Shown here piece by piece: positions 59,601 through 64,000 of a stretch of 64,000 nt of DNA. Location: the NCBI GenBank assembly GCA_016987375.1, contig PJRA01000343.1, forward strand, positions 888,036 through 952,035, given 5' to 3'. Below the pieces are notes generated by a model. It searched no databases. It saw only the letters and a program-made list of their open reading frames with translations, and was not told the DNA's origin. Both the position numbers and the translations under genes were made by a program. Position 1 is the stretch's first letter, and every line of letters begins with the position of its first letter. The DNA comes from Brachionus koreanus (lineage: Eukaryota; Rotifera; Eurotatoria; Ploima; Brachionidae).

Positions 59601-61703
59601 ATGACTTATTCTCGTAGAGAAATGCTTTTAACTAACCAAGACCTAATTGAAAAAGAGTGTGATCAATTTTTTGGCTCCAAAAGCCGTGAATGGTGCAAGA
59701 GAGAAATCGATAAATAGATTAATTGATAAATGACTCAACCCAATAATTAATTTAGAAAAAAAAATAGTTACCATTTGATTAGGCAAAATTTTTTTTGTTT
59801 TTGAATTAGATTCATTTAAATATGGTACGGGTATGTTAGCTCTATCTTGGCTGTATTGAAAAGCCGAATGGGGTCGATGCAGCGAATCTAACAAACATTG
59901 AATATTTGTTTGAATATTATCAAAGTCAGTATCACTATTTGACTCGGTTTCATTGATTAAATTTTTAATAAAATTAAACTCGTCTTCTTTTTCACTTTTT
60001 TCTCTTTCTTCCAAACTATCAAGCATAAAGTATTTAAAATCAAAGCTTTTCTTGTCCATATTACGATTGTTCACTTGTGACAAAAGTCCAAATTCATTTT
60101 TTTTTCGATGATTTTTAGTAGATTTAAAATAATATGAGTTTAAATTTTGGCCTTTTTTTTCACTATTGTCACTTGATTTGGCCGATGCATCACTACTACT
60201 CTCTACTTTGATGGACGATGTTGGTATTTTGGTAGTAGTCTTGGTTGTAATGGTCTTGTAAACGGGCAATTCCATGCATGAACACTTGCAACAGCAACAA
60301 TGATATTTGGTCTGTTCGACAGACTTTTTTAAAGGTATCATTTTCAGTTTGTACTCATTGCTGTGCCGTTTTGAGCTTGTGCAGCCAAAATCATGCACTG
60401 GCAATTTTTTTAAACTGTGTCTTTTTCGTTCATCATTTAAATAGGAATCTCTTTTTTTCAAAATTTTGCTAGTTCGCTTGGTCTGGTAGACATCTCGACT
60501 GCTAGACGAAGACAAACTTGAACTAGACTCAATTGTTTTTCTAATCGGCTCTAGATTTACATAAGACATTCTTTTGTCTTTTTCTAAATTTCGACTAAAT
60601 ATTTTTTTGAATATATTATTATCATCTAGTAAATAATCTGCATTTTGTCTCAATTTATTATCGTCCAAACTATCTGATTCCAAATGAGCCATTTTTGTTT
60701 TGTGCTGAAATCGTGAATTTTTGCGGCTAGTGTCTGCTGAAGACAAATCCGACTCATTCATTGAACTTAAATTGTATTTTTTGTTCAAATTTTTTATTAA
60801 CGTGAGTGCTGGTAAATTGGACCGATTGGCCTTGTTGCAACTGTTTGTCTCACTAGGGCTCTCAATAACTGGCATAAAATTGTTGTAGCTAAAGCCATTT
60901 GTTTCTTTCAAAGCTGATCGTTTAACAATATCTTCATCTTCTTCTTCTTCGTCTTCGTATTTTATTTTAAACACAGCATTGGACATGGATATTTCTGTAT
61001 TGATACCAATTTCGTTTGTCTGAACCAATCTGCTTGATTCATTGTACAATACTTCATTTTTAAATGTGCTAATCTCGTTAATGGTTTTGTCTATTTCTGT
61101 TTTAAGCGCGTCCAATTTGTTAAATTTACTCTTTTCGTAGTGAGAGCCCGAAGAAGATGAGGAATTTTTTTCGTCAAATGCCGAAAACAGCCTCAAATCG
61201 TGACTGCACGAGTAGCTCAATTGGCTAGTCGATGGCTGCACTATTTGACTAGGAGGTGACAACTGGGCCGAAATTGAATTTCTTGCCTGTTTGAAATTTT
61301 CCATCAATCTTGTCACTCTTTTTCTACTCGGGTCTATGTTGCCCAGGTGAATTAGCGGCAAAAAAAAATGCGACCAGCTCTCATTAGCCTGGGTTATTAT
61401 CTCTTTGAGATGTTTGTTTGTATTCGGATCGGGGCTCGACGAACGCTTTTTATCAAATATATGCAGACAATTGTTTTTTGAGAAGGATTTTTTGGCTGAT
61501 TTGGTCTTTGGTCGACCGAGCGATTCGGCCCGGAACGGCGGCTCGATCACAATCGAATCGGTGAGCGGCTCTGCGATTCGTTCTGGATTTGCCGCCCGAT
61601 CGAGCAAATCAATTGTCAGGCGTTGCTCGTCTTGGGTTATTTTTAGATTTAATTTTGACTTTTTGGAGCTTTCACCCAAGCTGGATATCGAATTGGGTGG
61701 CAT
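56619..61703 (-). CDS. Large, mostly disordered protein of unknown function
   Basis: I do not recognise this protein. Exon 1 is 61703-59772 (644 codons), ending at an ATG|GTAACT donor; exon 2 is 57011-56619 (130 codons) after a TTTTTTTAAG acceptor. Both are phase 0, giving 774 residues; the join across a 2.76-kb intron is inferred. The sequence is polar and Ser/Lys/Asn-rich with acidic runs (KYEDEEEEDEDIVK) and Ser runs. The most structured-looking parts are residues about 97-145 (LKEIITQANESWSHFFLPLI, KRVTRLMENFKQARN) and a cysteine cluster YHCCCCKCSC near 467-476, which could bind metal or be palmitoylated. It ends SYKLV, compatible with a PDZ ligand. Base composition is clearly richer in G+C than the surroundings, supporting real coding. 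If exon 1 read through its donor it would end after 686 residues. The intron holds at least four MITE-like repeats. Confidence 0.6.
57305..57465. repeat. Foldback repeat, arms of 27 bp
   Basis: TCTTGGTGTTGGTCGTATTG (from 57305) is mirrored by CGGCCGTCAAGACGGTCAAC followed by ACCAAGA (57439-57465), with a few mismatches. Words from its right flank (GACGGTCAACACCA, GGTCCAGTG) recur in reverse at 62810-62850, so this is a dispersed family. It is in the intron of the disordered-protein gene. Confidence 0.5.
57835..57927. repeat. Hairpin with about 30-bp arms
   Basis: CTTATAACTTTACCTTTAAA and AGTCAAAAGCAAACTT pair with AACTTGCTTTTGACTTTTAA and AGTTATAAG (57899-57927); the loop of about 28 nt contains GTTGCACCATGTTGCA. 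No coding capacity. Confidence 0.65.
58246..58721. mobile_element. 476-bp MITE with about 70-bp inverted termini
   Basis: Starts CAATATATATGTTCTATTCA and ends TAGAACATATATAATTTG. The arms continue inward through AAATTATAAATTTG and AATTTACCTATTCAAATTGT on the left, and their complements at 58651-58721. The flanks share ATTAG (58240 and 58724), but an exact target duplication is not clear. Confidence 0.6.
58957..59293 (-). mobile_element. 337-bp MITE, second full-length copy
   Basis: Starts GGCATATTGAAG and ends CTTCAATTTGCC, flanked by the identical octamer GTTTAATT (58949-58956 and 59294-59301). Same length as the copy at 7556-7892 and similar throughout when reversed (for example TGCAGAGTAATGTTTTCATG and GCATTCAGAAATCG). 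No transposase is encoded. Confidence 0.85.
59430..59545. mobile_element. Fragment of the hAT-type MITE
   Basis: CCAAATTGGCCGCTTTATTT then TGGTCGCATTTGGA and CTTGGCCGCCACCCAACACTA match the right half of the element at 14696-15173, with about 40 bp of extra sequence inserted (59481-59523) that itself begins TAGTGTTG. No target duplication found. Confidence 0.55.
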
Positions 61704-64000
61704 TTTGGTCAGCAGCTTCTAAACTAATCTATCACATTAGGCTCTAGATGTCATCTAAACAAATAAAACCTAGGCTAAATTTTTAGATTTAATTATGTGA
61801 ACTGAACATAAATCATTTGAAATAGATGATTAATTTATTAAATTACTCTTTGGTGTTGAGATAAAATTTATGATGTCAATGAGTGTTGAGTGCAGTCCAG
61901 CGAGCTGGCTATTTGCGCGACATGCAATCTAGCGATTATCGAGCAAACAAAATCTCTTAGTTGAGATTAAGCTACTTGGAAAGAGAAATCTGTTGATTTT
62001 AGCTTTTTCTCTAATCGATGTGCAAATTTATAAACCTAAATTTGGCTAAAAATTCACCCAATTTTTCTTATCTTCACGCCTGTATCTTCCTATGTTTGTG
62101 TTTATTTAGAGTCCTATTTTGTGAGAAAACACAATTTCGATGATTGCTTTGACCCCTATCACTCAAAATCAATAAAATAAAATTATTTAATAAATTTTTT
62201 TCAGTTAATTAATTTTTAATTAAAATTAATAAAACAAAATTTAATCATTTTATTTAAAAAAATATTTCTCAAAAAATTTGCATTAAACTTACCACTTAAG
62301 AATAACTTTTGAACAAGACTGGTCCGAATACTTTTTCGTGAAAATGAAACAGTTATTTTTTGTTAGATGAAAAATTTGCTGTCAAACAAAATTTATTCAA
62401 AAATATATGAAAAAAATATTATTTGGCCCGAAGAGCTCTATATTCTTCTCTATCGAATGAAAAATAGCATCTAATTTGCTACGATTTAAAATCTCAAATT
62501 AGACTGTCAGTTTGATAAAATTAGCTATTTATTTAAATAGAAAAATTGATAAATTAACATTTTTAAAAAACAATGATTTTCGTTCAGAATTTTAGAGCTT
62601 AGGCATTTTGAAATTTATTTTAAATTAGAATTTATTGGTCTTAAACAAACGCTTTAAAGTAAATAAAATTTTTAAAGTCTTTAAAAAAAAAAGCTGCGAA
62701 AATTAAATAACTAAAATTTAACCTTTAAATTTTTTTTTTAGATTTTTTAGTTAATGATAGAAGGATTATTTTTTTTATTAATTAAACTCTTGTTGACTGT
62801 CTTCAACGCACACTGGACCTCCAAAATATGGTGTTGGCCGTCTTGTTATTTTTTTTTCTCAAAATCTCAACTTGTTTTCTTACGCTCAATTCTTTTATCC
62901 ATCAAATTTTTAATTTTAGGTTTTTTTTTTATTCTATTTCTGTATGCTATCATCCAGACAACCCAATACCATTTTTCGGTCAGTGGCCGCCACTAACAGT
63001 ACCCTACTATATATGTACTATATTTTTACTATATATAGACTTCGCTATTTTGAAACACTTTTTTTCATTTATTATCTCTAATTAGAGATTTTAGTGAGAT
63101 ATTCCTTAGTTGATTAGAATTGTCGTACAAATTTTGTTTAATTGTTTTTATCTGGCCAGCACGCTTATTATTATATAATTTTATTTTAAAAGCATTGTAA
63201 TAAAAAAATGATGGTTTAAAGTGAAGGCTATTGTCATTCGAGCATTTCCTAGGTTTTCCAAAATTATTTTTAAAAAATTCAAATATTGAATTAAATCTTA
63301 GATGAGCGTGACCGTGATTTATCAATAAATCATCAATTTAGAGCACTTTTCTAGTAGACCATTATCAATTTAACTGACCTATTTAATAATAAATGGCCAA
63401 AAATTATTAATTACTTGATTTTACTTAATGACTGTCATTTTTGAATCAATAGGACAGAACATTAAACTGATTTTTTTTTTTTGATGAAAATTTTTTTGTA
63501 ATCAGTTTTAGTCTCACTTGAAAAGAGTGACAAATAATGAAAAACAAGTTTTTAGACATATTTAAATGCTATTTTGTTTAAAGGTAAATTTTTGTTTTCT
63601 AATTTGATCAGTGTTTGTAATTAAGCGACTACATGGAATGTTATTAATTCCAGAAGAAGGCCCAACAAAAAAATAATTTATTCGATTACAATAATTTAGT
63701 ACTTGAAGTTATGCTTGGTTGAACACTCATAGCTTTCCTCCAAAAAAAAGAAAACTAAACAAAAAAGATGATTCTATTTGAATGTTGTTTATTTAATCAC
63801 GACAATTATTGCTAATTTTTTCTTTTATAATTTTTTTTAAATAAAGAAAATCAATTAAAACAAAAGTCTAGTAATCATCTGTTTACCTAATTTGTTCTTT
63901 TAAATTTTTTTTGCTAGTTAATGGATAATTTTGGAATAGTTTCATCTTTTAAATTTTTTCAATAGAATAAATCTAGATGGTCAATCTCGATTTCAATAAA
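61704..64000. other. Gene-free end of window
   Basis: Probable promoter region of the disordered-protein gene at 61704-62100 (more mixed base composition), then AT-rich sequence. A frame at 63065-63325 (minus) without an ATG has less biased composition but no recognisable domain. 62807-62995 carries words of the foldback family at 57305-57490. Confidence 0.4.

Noticed and set aside
60278..61722. Plus-strand frames opposite the 774-residue protein
   Set aside because: Shadows of the long minus-strand exon; they contain low-complexity Ser/Phe translations and no start context.
62754..63085. Two overlapping hydrophobic frames
   Set aside because: Poly-T tracts produce Phe/Leu-rich translations; the segment contains words of a foldback repeat family, not a gene.
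63065..63325. 86-codon minus-strand frame with less biased composition
   Set aside because: No ATG at its start, no acceptor or donor that joins it to anything, and no recognised domain; kept only as a remark in the end-of-window entry.

Overview
The window is very AT-rich nuclear DNA from an animal. It has split genes with canonical GT-AG introns, mostly 45-65 nt with a few of 1.5-2.8 kb, the standard genetic code, long non-coding deserts, and many decayed transposons (LINE, mariner/Tc1, Merlin, piggyBac-like, hAT-type MITEs, an LTR-element gag). The gene set (mLST8, ZC3H18, URI1, a GalNAc-transferase, a DBH/MOXD relative, an ARM-TIR-SAM protein and a two-cysteine neuropeptide-like precursor) points to a protostome. 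The style of the TIR protein and the very short introns would fit a rotifer such as Brachionus, but that is inference.

Layout. 1-1.4 kb: gag fragment of an LTR retrotransposon. 1.6-2.8 kb (-): complete five-exon mLST8. 4.7-10.3 kb: transposon debris, including a full-length 337-bp MITE. 10.6-12.3 kb (+): three-exon ZC3H18. 12.5-15.2 kb: mariner, Merlin and zinc-finger remnants and a hAT-type MITE with a perfect 8-bp target duplication. 15.8-18.2 kb (+): intronless 815-residue helical-repeat/TIR/SAM protein. 18.5-28 kb: gene desert with foldback repeats. 28.1-34.9 kb (+): twelve-exon DBH/MOXD-family gene with two DOMON domains and every copper ligand replaced. 35.4-36.2 kb: tandem duplication. 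39.6-40.4 kb: assembly gap hiding most of a WD40 gene whose last exon lies at 40.4-40.5 kb. 41.0-44.8 kb (-): six-exon polypeptide GalNAc-transferase with a dead LINE in intron 3. 46.5-47.8 kb (+): URI1, tail-to-tail with an unrecognised four-exon two-TM gene (48.0-48.8 kb, -). 51.4-52.0 kb (+): neuropeptide-like precursor. 53-56.4 kb: three LINE remnants. 56.6-61.7 kb (-): large unrecognised, mostly disordered protein whose 2.76-kb intron holds several MITEs.

The genes do not form one pathway. mLST8 (TOR signalling), URI1 (prefoldin-like chaperone, linked to TOR and RNA polymerase assembly) and ZC3H18 (nuclear RNA fate) are conserved housekeeping genes. The two most unusual loci are the DBH/MOXD pseudoenzyme and the neuropeptide-like precursor. 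All exon models were built by eye from reading frames, splice signals and remembered family motifs; no alignment or expression data were available.
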